Program-made: the position numbers and the translations under genes
Shown: positions 35,973 through 44,132 of the stretch, piece by piece
How the letters are laid out: each line of letters opens with the position of its first letter
Numbering within the stretch: the stretch's first letter is position 1
Notes under the pieces: model-generated
The model's input: the letters and a program-made list of their open reading frames with translations, nothing else
The model's database searches: none
Told to the model about the DNA's origin: nothing
Origin: JAAXKN01 sp036261625
GTDB lineage: Bacteria; Bacteroidota; Ignavibacteria; Ignavibacteriales; SURF-24
Length of the DNA stretch: 64,000 nt
Assembly: GCA_036261625.1 (NCBI GenBank)
Contig: DATAKL010000063.1
Coordinates: 1 to 64,000 of the forward strand
Direction of reading: 5' to 3'

Positions 35973-35996
35973 AAAGGGGCCCGTCGAGGCGGGCTC
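35973..35996 (-). terminator. Convergent-gene hairpin
   Basis: GCCCG / CGGGC inverted repeat between the stops of the FMN-barrel gene (35953) and the PAP2 gene (35996), followed on the minus strand by CCCCTTTTCAAT. Short stem. Confidence 0.45.
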
Positions 35997-36871
35997 TAAA
36001 ATGAATATGTAAGAGAGATCCCCGAATAATCGCTGCCGGCGAAGGGGAGGAAACGGAATTTCACGTCGCCATCAGGACTTTTCTCCATTACATTCCTGTA
36101 GTATTTGCCTACGCTTGCGCCTATTGTATAAGTCATTAAGGTTGCCGCAATGGCATCTGAAAACCAGTGCATCGTCCCTTTATGAAATATGCTTACGCTT
36201 GCAACGGTGTATGCCACCCATCCGTAGGTTAAATATTTAAGCCATGTCTTTTCAGGATAAAAATTTGAAAGCGCCGATGCGACAGCCATCGCCCCGCCCA
36301 CGTGTCCCGAGGGCCAGCCCCTGTAAATGCCCCCTCTTACAAATCCGAAGTTAAACTGACGGCTTATTTCTTTCCTGTCGGCTTTGGAATTGGGATCCGG
36401 ATGCGCCCGGCCTGTAATGCCTTTGAGGACAGATATATATGCTACGGTTAAAAGTCCCGCCTGCAGGACTGCAAAAGATGCCGCCACCATCCTCTTGTCG
36501 TTATTGTGTTTGCCCAGAAAATACAGCACCCCTCCTGTAGTAATCGGGAGCGTGGAGCCGAGCACTACCCCCGGGAGCGCGTAATTTGCATATTGCGTAT
36601 GATCCATAAAGTAAGTAGTCACATGGTAATCCACATTTGTATGGATTATGGCATAAGTGGATGCAATACCCGCAAGCTGAAGGAGCCCCTTGTATCCCGA
36701 AAAAGCGTTTAAGAAATTGCAGCCGAGGTTATCGAAAGGAGAGATGTGTATTTCTTCGGACTGATATGCCTGAACCGGAACTTCAGGTGAATTATTCTGG
36801 AGTTTCATCTCCTGCGGAAATCCCTGAACAGACAAAACGATCAGAAAGACAAAAATATAAATTCTTTTCAT
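35996..36871 (-). CDS. PAP2-superfamily phosphatase
   Basis: Protein of 291 residues with a signal peptide (MKRIYIFVFLIVLSVQGFPQ) and about five hydrophobic helices. The three phosphatase motifs are visible in degenerate form: KGITGRAHPDPN (K......RP-like), WPSGHVGGA (PSGH) and FHKGTMHWFSDAIA (the H...D part of the third motif). Such enzymes dephosphorylate lipid phosphates (undecaprenyl-PP, phosphatidate, sphingolipid phosphates) on the outer face of the membrane. The substrate cannot be told from sequence. Monocistronic on the minus strand. Confidence 0.85.
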   Translation of the reverse strand: MKRIYIFVFLIVLSVQGFPQEMKLQNNSPEVPVQAYQSEEIHISPFDNLGCNFLNAFSGYKGLLQLAGIASTYAIIHTNVDYHVTTYFMDHTQYANYALPGVVLGSTLPITTGGVLYFLGKHNNDKRMVAASFAVLQAGLLTVAYISVLKGITGRAHPDPNSKADRKEISRQFNFGFVRGGIYRGWPSGHVGGAMAVASALSNFYPEKTWLKYLTYGWVAYTVASVSIFHKGTMHWFSDAIAATLMTYTIGASVGKYYRNVMEKSPDGDVKFRFLPFAGSDYSGISLTYSF

Positions 36872-37005
36872 AAATCTTATATTCTCAGGTTCTCTATATA
36901 AATAAATTGTAAAGAAAAACGGCCCATGTTCAATGTAATTCGGAGGCGGGAATTTCAGTTTTTATTAGAATTTTAATATTTTATATCTGACAATTGAGGT
37001 GATTT

Positions 37006-37353
37006 ATGCTCTACTATGCCCTAAAAGTAATTATCTCTTCGGCTTTAATTGTGCTTGTTTCAGAGGTATCCAAAAGGAGCACTTTTCTTGGGAGTGTGTT
37101 TGCCTCTGTGCCGCTTGTTTCCATACTGGCTTTCATATGGCTATATGTCGATACAAAAGATAAGGCAAAGGTGGCGGACCTTTCATGGGGAATATTCTGG
37201 CTCGTGATACCTTCTTTATCCATGTTTATTCTGCTTCCCGCACTCTTAAAGAAAATGGGATTCTATCCTGCTCTTGCGTTATCAGTTATTATCATGGTTC
37301 TTTTTTATTTCCTGATGATTTTTCTGCTTGATAAATTCGGCATTAAAATATAG
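37006..37353 (+). CDS. DUF3147-family membrane protein
   Basis: Protein of 115 residues with four hydrophobic helices and the family text ALKVIISSALIVLVSEVSKR, SVPLVSILAFIWLYVDT and SWGIFWLVIPSLSMFILLPALL. The ATG follows GAGGTG. The family is uncharacterised; its small four-helix shape resembles transporter subunits. The stop lies 28 bp before the DinB start, so the two are probably cotranscribed. Confidence 0.88.
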   Translation: MLYYALKVIISSALIVLVSEVSKRSTFLGSVFASVPLVSILAFIWLYVDTKDKAKVADLSWGIFWLVIPSLSMFILLPALLKKMGFYPALALSVIIMVLFYFLMIFLLDKFGIKI

Positions 37354-37381
37354 TATATCCAGTATAAAAGAGGATATTTTG

Positions 37382-37894
37382 ATGATTGACAAAAACACGC
37401 TTACATATGATCTGGAATGCGCTACCGCAAGGCTTGCAGAGGCTTTCGGGGATTTTCCTATGAATGAATTTAATAAAAGTGCCTCCATCGGCACGTGGTC
37501 GGCAGGCGATATTGCAGAGCATCTTTACATAACCGAAAGCTATATCAGCAGGACTCTTACCGGCTCGGTGAGGCCTTCGGACCGTAACCCGATGCAGAAG
37601 ATCCCGCTGCTTGGAACCACATTCCAGGATTTCGAAAGAAAATTTACAGCAGGAAAAGAGATCTACCCCACTGAAGTTCCAAAGAACCGCGATGAGATTA
37701 CTCAAAAGCTGGTAAATAACAGAATGATGCTATTAAACACAATAAAAACGCACGACTTATCGGAAAGCTGTCTTGATTTCATACATCCGAAGTTCGGAGA
37801 GCTGACGAGGGCTGAATGGATTTACTTTGTTATTTATCACGGCGAGCGTCATCTTCAGCAGCTGGAGAACGTGAGAAAATTTATTTCGCTCTAA
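37382..37894 (+). CDS. DinB-fold protein
   Basis: Protein of 170 residues starting at MIDKNTLTYD, where AGAGGA gives a ribosome binding site; the longer frame from 37328 would overlap the previous gene and lacks one. Helical bundle of the DinB/YfiT superfamily with the expected metal histidines: AEHLYITESY (first), and the paired H in YHGERHLQQLENV near the C-terminus. Such proteins are metal-dependent thiol (bacillithiol or similar) transferases or hydrolases, but the co-substrate here is unknown. Confidence 0.88.
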   Translation: MIDKNTLTYDLECATARLAEAFGDFPMNEFNKSASIGTWSAGDIAEHLYITESYISRTLTGSVRPSDRNPMQKIPLLGTTFQDFERKFTAGKEIYPTEVPKNRDEITQKLVNNRMMLLNTIKTHDLSESCLDFIHPKFGELTRAEWIYFVIYHGERHLQQLENVRKFISL

Positions 37895-37900
37895 AGGATT

Positions 37901-38485
37901 TCAAAGCGTAACCTGCTCCATATCCATCTTTTCGGCGGAGCTTAAGGGGACGCATTTGTTCAGGTTTGTTTCACTGTCGCACCGGAGGTATTCCAGGGCC
38001 TCATTCATCTTAAGAATGACGGGCATCCTGTTATGCAGCTTTTCAATAAATTTGTTTGGAGCTGTAGTTATGAGCGATGCATAGAGCTGCATGTCTTTCT
38101 CCACGTAGAGTGCAGGGACAAAGAAGAACCTTTCATTCGGGAGGAAAATCCTGTAGGGGACTTTCCTTGTTCCTTCCTTTTTCCATTCATAGAATGCCGT
38201 CATGGGCACGAGGCATTTATTTTCCGAAAAAAGTCTCTGCCAGTACGGTTTTTCCTTAATGGTTTCTATTCTGGAATTAAAGATGAGGTGTGATCCCTCG
38301 GAAAATTTAATTCCCCAGTTCATGGGAATGAGACTGAGCTCATTGCCTTTTTCAACCACGGTCATAATCTTCTGTGTAGGGGCAATATTCTCCCTCGGCA
38401 GCTCCACCTTAACCGGGGCGCCTTTAGTCTGGAGGGCCTCAAAGAGATCCTCAACCTGAATATTATTTTCAAATCTTCCGCACAT
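37901..38485 (-). CDS. SRAP/YedK-type abasic-site DNA-protein crosslink protein
   Basis: Protein of 194 residues beginning MCGRF, with C2 exposed after Met removal as in HMCES/YedK. Family active-site residues are present: N33 (ENIAPTQ), R72 and E74 (NSRIET), E100 (FYEW) and H151 (HNRMPVIL). C2 forms a thiazolidine link to abasic sites in single-stranded DNA, protecting replication forks. The length is slightly short of the usual 210-230. It converges with the DinB gene with only 6 bp between stops, a very tight arrangement. Confidence 0.93.
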   Translation of the reverse strand: MCGRFENNIQVEDLFEALQTKGAPVKVELPRENIAPTQKIMTVVEKGNELSLIPMNWGIKFSEGSHLIFNSRIETIKEKPYWQRLFSENKCLVPMTAFYEWKKEGTRKVPYRIFLPNERFFFVPALYVEKDMQLYASLITTAPNKFIEKLHNRMPVILKMNEALEYLRCDSETNLNKCVPLSSAEKMDMEQVTL

Positions 38486-38582
38486 AAAAATAAAATAAGA
38501 AAAATCCCCGTAAAAGAAAATTGATTATTAGGCCGTTTTTTGGGATCTTATATAGCAAAGATTAAAGACAGAGAAGTAAAAA

Positions 38583-39131
38583 ATGGACAGAGCATTATTA
38601 GTAATCGACATACAAAACGACTACTTCCCGGGCGGCAACTGCGAGCTTGAAGGTAGTATGGATGCGGCACAGAATGCGCGGAAGTTAATTGAGAGTTTCC
38701 GGAAAAGGGGTTCACACGTTATCTACATTCAGCACCTGTCATTAAGACCCGGCGCCACATATTTGCTGCCGGAGACGCTCGGGGCCGCAATACACGAGGC
38801 GGTTTTTCCCCATACGGGTGAAATTGTTTTTCAGAAAAATTACCCGAACAGTTTCAGGAATACCGGGCTTTTGGAATTTCTTTCGGAGCGGCAGTTAAGG
38901 CAGTTATATATCTGCGGCATGATGACGCACATGTGTGTGGATTCCACGACGAGAGCGGCATTTGACCTGGGATTTTCATGCACAATTGCGCACGATGCAT
39001 GTGCAACAAAGGCGTTAACGATTAATGACAAAAAGATACCGGCAGAGCATGTGCACTTGTCGTTTCTTGCGGCGTTAAACGGAATGTTTGCCAGGGTTCA
39101 GGGCACGGATGAAATAATTAGCACGTTATAG
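38583..39131 (+). CDS. Isochorismatase-like cysteine hydrolase
   Basis: Cytoplasmic protein of 182 residues with the isochorismatase-fold triad: D9 (VIDIQNDYF), K85 (VFQKNYPNSF) and C118 (THMCVDSTTRAAFD). It would hydrolyse an amide such as nicotinamide, a pyrazinamide-like compound or a ureide; the nicotinamidase metal motif (D...H.H) is not obvious, so another amide is more likely. An R3 element follows the gene. The start is MDRALL, after AAGTAAAAA with a weak ribosome site. Confidence 0.88.
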   Translation: MDRALLVIDIQNDYFPGGNCELEGSMDAAQNARKLIESFRKRGSHVIYIQHLSLRPGATYLLPETLGAAIHEAVFPHTGEIVFQKNYPNSFRNTGLLEFLSERQLRQLYICGMMTHMCVDSTTRAAFDLGFSCTIAHDACATKALTINDKKIPAEHVHLSFLAALNGMFARVQGTDEIISTL

Positions 39132-39152
39132 AGAAAGTTTTCCTTACAGAAT

Positions 39153-39222
39153 ATATGTTCATCCCCGTCTGGGCGCACCCACCCGCCTAAGGCGTAGGCA
39201 CGGCGCCGTGCGCCCCACACCA
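39153..39222. repeat. R3 GC-rich palindromic repeat
   Basis: Reads CTGGGCGCACCCACCCGCC, TAAGGCG, then GGCACGGCGCCGTGCGCCCC and can fold into a long hairpin. It is the reverse complement of the type at 58261. It lies after the isochorismatase-like gene. Confidence 0.65.
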
Positions 39223-39370
39223 TTGCCATAATTAAACGAAAGAAAAAATTATCCATCCGATAGTAATCATAAATTCCCCGGCGGCATCCAGAAAGAACAA
39301 TGAACATTTGCTAATTTCAGATATATTATGAAAATTTGCTGAGGTCATTATAAAAGCGGAGTAATTATTA

Positions 39371-40204
39371 ATGGTTGAGCACAGGAAGTCGGTTCTTTAT
39401 CTCATTGCAACTGCTGTATTATGGTCTCTTGGAGGTGTACTCATAAAGTGGGTTTCGTTAAGTGCTCTTGCCATTGCGGGTTTAAGGAGTCTTATTGCCT
39501 TTGCTTTCATTATGATTGCCTTCCGCCCTAAGTTAAGAATATCGCCCATAAGGATAATTGGCGGCTTTGCATATGCCGCAGTTGTAATACTGTTTGTTTC
39601 GGCAAACAAATTAACGACTGCCGCTAATGCTATACTGCTTCAGTATACGGCGCCTATTTATGTAGCCCTTCTGGGACACTGGTTCTTAAAGGAAAAGATT
39701 ACGAAGACGGACTGGATTTCGATCATTATGGTTTTCTGCGGCATGATACTGTTTTTTCTGGACAAGCTTTCAACGGGCGATATGCTGGGCAACATAGTTG
39801 CAATATTAAGCGGTGTTGCATTTGCGTGGCTGGTACTGCTGATGAGAAAGCAGAAAAACGAGTCGCCGTTGGATTCCGTTATATGGGGAAACCTGATTAC
39901 GGCCTTAATATGCATTCCTTTTTATTTCAATCAGAGTATAGATGAAAAAAGCTGGATTGGATTATTGCTTTTAGGCATAGTACAGTTAGGCATTTCATAT
40001 GTTCTTTACGCATACGCCATAAGGCATGTAAGCGCAATTGAAGGGATACTGATTCCTGTAATTGAGCCAATATTGAACCCGATATGGGTTTTGATATTCT
40101 TAGGTGAAACCCCGGGGTTCTGGGCAATAATAGGGGGCATAATAGTTATTGCCTCCCTGACATACAGAAGCACAGTGCAGATATGGAATAGAAGAACTGC
40201 CTGA
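39371..40204 (+). CDS. EamA-family (drug/metabolite) transporter
   Basis: Inner-membrane protein of 277 residues with ten hydrophobic helices in two five-helix halves, as in the DMT superfamily. Visible features: LWSLGGVLIKWV and LRSLIAF in the first half, TAANAILLQYTAPIYVALLGHWFLKEKIT at the half-junction, and HVSAIEGILIPVIEPILNPIWVLIFLGETPGFWAIIGGIIVI at the C-terminus, the typical EamA ending. Exports amino acids or metabolites; the substrate is not readable. Alone on the plus strand, followed by an R2 element. Confidence 0.92.
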   Translation: MVEHRKSVLYLIATAVLWSLGGVLIKWVSLSALAIAGLRSLIAFAFIMIAFRPKLRISPIRIIGGFAYAAVVILFVSANKLTTAANAILLQYTAPIYVALLGHWFLKEKITKTDWISIIMVFCGMILFFLDKLSTGDMLGNIVAILSGVAFAWLVLLMRKQKNESPLDSVIWGNLITALICIPFYFNQSIDEKSWIGLLLLGIVQLGISYVLYAYAIRHVSAIEGILIPVIEPILNPIWVLIFLGETPGFWAIIGGIIVIASLTYRSTVQIWNRRTA

Positions 40205-40273
40205 TTTGTAATCTTCCAGCCCGGCTTAAGCCAAGGCTCATTAGGAAATTAAATCATTATTGTATTTTCCTTT

Positions 40274-40459
40274 TGACTAGCCACGAGCTTTAGCTCGTGG
40301 CTTAGAGTTTTTTATGAATAGCCACGGCCTTCAGGCCGTGGACCTCGGAATCTCCCACTCACCCTGGGGCTTTAGCCCCCGATTATCCAGGGAAAATCTG
40401 TGGCTAAAGCCGGAAGTCTTTTGATCATTATTCCACGAGCTAAAGCTCGTGGCTATTCA
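40274..40459. repeat. R2 palindromic repeat with a doubled left arm
   Basis: Two left arms stand in tandem: GACTAGCCACGAGC-TTTA-GCTCGTGG, then TGAATAGCCACGGCC-TTCA-GGCCGTGG. An inner pair (GGGGCTTTAGCCCC ... ATCTGTGGCTAAAGCC) and a right arm CCACGAGC-TAAA-GCTCGTGGCTATTCA follow. The stem bases differ from other copies but pairing is kept. It fills most of the 389-base gap 40205-40593, which has no gene. Confidence 0.85.
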
Positions 40460-40516
40460 TAGGAAAAAATGAAATTAATTGGATTAGTATGGGCTGGAAT
40501 AAATATGATAAGAATC

Positions 40517-40540
40517 GGAGGCGGAATTGCTTCCGCCTCC
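40517..40540 (-). terminator. Hairpin after the nitric oxide reductase gene
   Basis: Perfect ten-pair stem GGAGGCGGAA / TTCCGCCTCC with loop TTGC, 54 bases after the norZ stop. The minus-strand continuation (GATTCTTATC) is only moderately T-rich. Confidence 0.5.
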
Positions 40541-40593
40541 AGTCAGCTTAGTATTCAATAAATCGGGAGATTTTCTGACGTTTTATGAAAGAT

Positions 40594-42840
40594 TTATTTT
40601 GCTTCTGAAACTGCTTCTTTGCCGGAAACTTCGTATGAACGCGTTACGGTAAGCTTTCCAACAAACATTACAAGAGATATTACGCCTGCGGCAAAAATGG
40701 TGTCGCCAAATACTCTCATCCACCTTAATGTCTGCATAACGCCTGTCTGCAGGAATTCAGGACTTCTGGCATACCAGTATCCCTTCTCAACACTGGCCCA
40801 TGTCTGCATGAGTCCAACCGGAAGAAGGCTGAATACTACCATCGAGAAAAGTCCGATGTTAATTGCCCAGAATCCGAAGCTTAAGAGTTTGCTGTCCCAC
40901 GCCACTCCCGGCTTAAGAGCTCTCAAGGTAAAGAGCATGAGTCCCAGGCCCAGCATGCCGTATACACCGAAGAGTGCAGCGTGACCGTGGACGGGAGTTG
41001 TGTTCAGGCCCTGCATGTAGTAAAGAGCTACAGGAGGATTGATCATAAATCCGAAGAGTCCCGCACCCAGCATATTCCAGAATGCCACGGCAATAAAGAA
41101 GTAGATAGGCCACTTGTAGTTTACAACCCATTCCTTTGCCTTTGACAGCTTATAGTTTTCCCAGGCCTCGTAGCCTACGAAAAGTAACGGCACAACTTCG
41201 AGCGCGCTGAAGACCGATCCTAATGCAAGCACAAACGTAGGTGTGCCTGAGAAGTAGAGGTGATGCAGTGTTCCAATGATACCGCCTGACAAGAAAATGG
41301 TTGCTGACAGAAGCGCTGCCTGTCCTGCAGTTTTGATATCCAGAAGTCCAAGCCTTGCAAAAAGGAATGCAATTACCACTGTTGCAAACACTTCGAAGAA
41401 GCCTTCAACCCAGAGGTGAACCACCCACCATCTCCAGAATTCTGCTACGGCAAGGTTTGTATGCTTTCCGTACATCAGAGCTGAAGCATAGAAAAGTGCG
41501 ATTGCAACTGATGAGATTAAGAACAGTACAAGAATAGGCTTCTGCTCGTCTTTTTTCTTAAGTGCGGGCTTAAGTGCACGGACCATCAGGAATAGCCAGA
41601 GAACAAGGCCGATGAAAAGCGCTGCCTGGAAGAATCTTCCAAGATCTATATATTCATAGCCGCTGTGGCCGAAGAAGAACCAGAACTTATCGGGCATGAG
41701 GCCCATAATGCTCATCCACTCGCCTGCCATGGAGCCAAGTACAACAACAACGAGTGCGCCGAAAAGAACGTTTACGCCGAGGCGCTGCCCCTTAGGTTCA
41801 ACGCCGCTTACGGCAGGACCGATATAAAGGCCGGCAGCCAGCCATGCAGTTGCAATCCAGAAAATGCCCAGCTGAGTGTGCCATGTTCTGACCACGCTGT
41901 AAGGAAGAATTTTAGCTATATCAAAACCGTAGAATCCGTTTCCTTCAACGCCATAGTGCGCTGTAATAACACCCATAAGGATCTGCAGAAGAAAAAGCCC
42001 TGCAACCGTCCAGAAATATTTAACAACAGCCTTCTGAGAAGGTGTAGCCTTAGAGCCCAGAAGAGGATCACGCGAAGGATATATCTGTCCCGGATGTTTC
42101 TTATCTCTGGAGGCATAAAACCATGCCATTCCGCCGATGCCGGCCAGGAGCATGATAATGCTTACGCCTGTCCATACAACTGAGTCGCCGGTAGGCTGAT
42201 TATCCACAAGTTTTTCATGCGGCCAGTTGCTTGTATAAGTTATATTGTCGTTTGGGCGGTTAGTTGAAGCAGCCCATGAGCTCCAGAAGAAGAAGGCCGA
42301 AAGCTCGCGGAGTTTTACGGGATCGGTAACGGCGCCTTTCTGAATGGCGTAGCTGCTGTTGCCTTCTGAAAAAAGCCGGCTATAGTATTTAACGTTATCT
42401 TCAATTGCCCTGGCCCTGACCTCTTCGATTCTGATCTGGTTTGTTGAAGGGTCGTAGGTATTTTTCTTCATCATTTTTGTAAGGCGGGCCTGAAGGAGTG
42501 CTTGTTTTTCAACGTCGAGCTTTTCATATGTGGTACCAAAGTCGTTTTTCGACCAGTCGTTAAGAATAAACATTGCCTCTCTGTGCAGCCAGTCGGCTGT
42601 CCAGTCGGGTGCCGTATAGCTTCCGTGTCCCCAGATAGAGCCAACTTCCATTCCGCCCATTGCCTGCCAGACGTTCTGTCCTTTTTCGATTGTCCCTGAG
42701 GTAAACACCTCCTGACCGCTGACAGATACGACCCTGTCGGCAATTGGAGGCGCCTGCTGGTAGATCTTAGTTCCGACCCATCCGAGCACGGAAAAAGACG
42801 CCAGTATGACGAAGGTAAAGCCCAGCCAATACTTTTTCAT
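40594..42840 (-). CDS. norZ: Quinol-dependent nitric oxide reductase, single-subunit
   Basis: Inner-membrane enzyme of 748 residues, the normal length of qNOR. An N-terminal helix is followed by a large extracytoplasmic domain (about 35-220; GIWGHGSY-type text, no CXXCH so no haem c), then about 13 helices of the haem-copper oxidase type. Ligands are visible: H321 (RTWHTQLG), H475/E479/E483 in HLWVEGFFE, H526/H527 (LHHLYFSG), H618/H620 (VHGHAALFG). The FeB glutamate and second glutamate are intact, as expected for NO reduction. It turns two NO into N2O using quinol electrons, for denitrification or NO detoxification. A GGAG ribosome site precedes the ATG and a DNR-type box lies 84 bp upstream. 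Confidence 0.95.
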   Translation of the reverse strand: MKKYWLGFTFVILASFSVLGWVGTKIYQQAPPIADRVVSVSGQEVFTSGTIEKGQNVWQAMGGMEVGSIWGHGSYTAPDWTADWLHREAMFILNDWSKNDFGTTYEKLDVEKQALLQARLTKMMKKNTYDPSTNQIRIEEVRARAIEDNVKYYSRLFSEGNSSYAIQKGAVTDPVKLRELSAFFFWSSWAASTNRPNDNITYTSNWPHEKLVDNQPTGDSVVWTGVSIIMLLAGIGGMAWFYASRDKKHPGQIYPSRDPLLGSKATPSQKAVVKYFWTVAGLFLLQILMGVITAHYGVEGNGFYGFDIAKILPYSVVRTWHTQLGIFWIATAWLAAGLYIGPAVSGVEPKGQRLGVNVLFGALVVVVLGSMAGEWMSIMGLMPDKFWFFFGHSGYEYIDLGRFFQAALFIGLVLWLFLMVRALKPALKKKDEQKPILVLFLISSVAIALFYASALMYGKHTNLAVAEFWRWWVVHLWVEGFFEVFATVVIAFLFARLGLLDIKTAGQAALLSATIFLSGGIIGTLHHLYFSGTPTFVLALGSVFSALEVVPLLFVGYEAWENYKLSKAKEWVVNYKWPIYFFIAVAFWNMLGAGLFGFMINPPVALYYMQGLNTTPVHGHAALFGVYGMLGLGLMLFTLRALKPGVAWDSKLLSFGFWAINIGLFSMVVFSLLPVGLMQTWASVEKGYWYARSPEFLQTGVMQTLRWMRVFGDTIFAAGVISLVMFVGKLTVTRSYEVSGKEAVSEAK

Positions 42841-42923
42841 TTATATTATCTCCGGTTTAGTGTTTTAAGATTATGTTTTTATTTTTTACAACACTAAATT
42901 ATCCACTGGCGGGCGGGCATTCC

Positions 42924-42937
42924 TTGACTTAAGTCAA
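42924..42937. promoter_or_regulatory. CRP/FNR (DNR/NnrR-type) binding site upstream of norZ
   Basis: TTGACTTAAGTCAA is a perfect 14-base palindrome, identical in half-sites to TTGAC-N4-GTCAA of DNR/NnrR nitric-oxide responsive regulators. Its centre is 90 bases upstream of the norZ start codon. A -10-like TAATTT lies about 30 bases downstream on the minus strand (near 42898), consistent with a class II activator position at about -41. No second copy was seen in the window. Confidence 0.75.
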
Positions 42938-43006
42938 TTCCGCGGTTATTTTCGGATTTTTTAGTCGGAAATAGAATTTAATGGACTTTTGAGGCGGAAG
43001 CCAAAG

Positions 43007-43313
43007 ATGCCGCGGTCAGCGGCATCATATTGACAGCCCCCGGGCGCAGCCCGGTGGGGGAAATGATAAAAAAACAAAAGGCGCTGCGGCCAGCTGCGCC
43101 ATATTTCCGCTATACAATGGATAAATTTGGATGAAATGAATGTTATAAATGGCAGATTGGGATTTCAATTACGGATTCACCCCGTTTCCGAAACCTGGCG
43201 CGGCTGACCGCGGCGCTTTGGGAATTTGGGGGATTCCGTGGTCCCGGGGTTCAGTCGCTCCTCTGGAGCTTCCTCACCCTGGGCTATCGATACTATGCCG
43301 CTGACCGCGGCAT
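43007..43313. repeat. R1 dispersed repeat, full copy
   Basis: Left end ATGCCGCGGTCAGCGGCAT with ATTGACAGCC pairs with right end GGGCTATCGATACTATGCCG CTGACCGCGGCAT. The inner pair GGCGCTGCGGCCAGCTGCGCC and TGGCGCGGCTGACCGCGGCGC is retained. It occupies most of the 535-base gap between norZ and the paralogue operon; the norZ promoter box lies just outside it. Confidence 0.85.
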
Positions 43314-43375
43314 TTTGAATTTAACAGATTTACAGCTTATTATACATGGCAAATGTCAAACCAGAAAAGTGGGCA

Positions 43376-44086
43376 TTAAAACGCTATTGTAAAGAGATTC
43401 ATTTTGTACCGGAGCGTGCTGTTGTAGAGATCCTTATGAGAATAGGATAATGAAAGATTCCTGCAATTATCGATATTGGAAGAACAGTTCTCCGGCCCGG
43501 GGTGCGGGGCTATATAGTTGGCGTAAACCATTGAGCCTATTGTCGGAATCAAAATGACAGCGGCTTTGGCATCTGATTTACTCTCCTTTAACAGAACTCC
43601 CGTTCCAACAGCCACCCCGGTCCCAATCAAAGAACCTAAGAGTGTGCCGCCATATGTTACGTTAGGGTTGTCTGCATGTGCTATTAAGTAAACTCCCAAT
43701 CCCGTTCCTGCAATGAATCCTGCTGCGCCTCCTGCTATTACAATGGCAATATTATCCTGCCCCCGGTTACTTTCAGTAGGAGCGGTAAATAAGGCATACA
43801 GTACGCCAGCGGTGCCGCCTCCGATTACTGCACCTAAAGCCGGACCCAGCAATGCCTCACCTATTAAAGTGCCGGCTGAAGGTGAATACGGTTTCAAAGG
43901 CTTGTTCTCTGAAGAAAGGGAGTCATTCTGAACACAGGCATCCATATTCTCAAAACTTAACTTCCTTACAGGTGTATACGTATCTGCAAGATTAACAGCA
44001 TTCAAATTAATGATTCTTTTGCTCTGAGCTGAAACGGAAGCACAAAGCAGTAATGCAATAAGGACCGGAAATAATAATTTTCTCAT
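43376..44086 (-). CDS. Exported glycine-rich membrane protein, third paralogue, lacking the nuclease-like domain
   Basis: Protein of 236 residues with signal peptide MRKLLFPVLIALLLCASVSAQ. Its N-terminal 80 residues are short and unlike its neighbours, with no SNase-like domain. From about residue 70 it matches the C-terminal half of the two upstream genes: glycine-zipper helices (GALLGPALGAVIGGGTAG, GAAGFIAGTGLGVYLIAHADNP, YGGTLLGSLIGTGVAVGTG), then a tail with LSYSHKDLYNST and NLFTIAF. The final Phe after alternating hydrophobics resembles an outer-membrane insertion signal (inference). Last gene of a four-gene operon with 46-bp gaps. Function unknown. Confidence 0.8.
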   Translation of the reverse strand: MRKLLFPVLIALLLCASVSAQSKRIINLNAVNLADTYTPVRKLSFENMDACVQNDSLSSENKPLKPYSPSAGTLIGEALLGPALGAVIGGGTAGVLYALFTAPTESNRGQDNIAIVIAGGAAGFIAGTGLGVYLIAHADNPNVTYGGTLLGSLIGTGVAVGTGVLLKESKSDAKAAVILIPTIGSMVYANYIAPHPGPENCSSNIDNCRNLSLSYSHKDLYNSTLRYKMNLFTIAF

Positions 44087-44132
44087 ATGTTTACCGCAAC
44101 CCCGGATAATGTTTTAAGGAAGTAAGATACTA

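Noticed and set aside
40594..42840. Nitric oxide dismutase (Nod)
   Set aside because: All FeB and haem ligands, including the glutamates, follow the normal NO reductase pattern.
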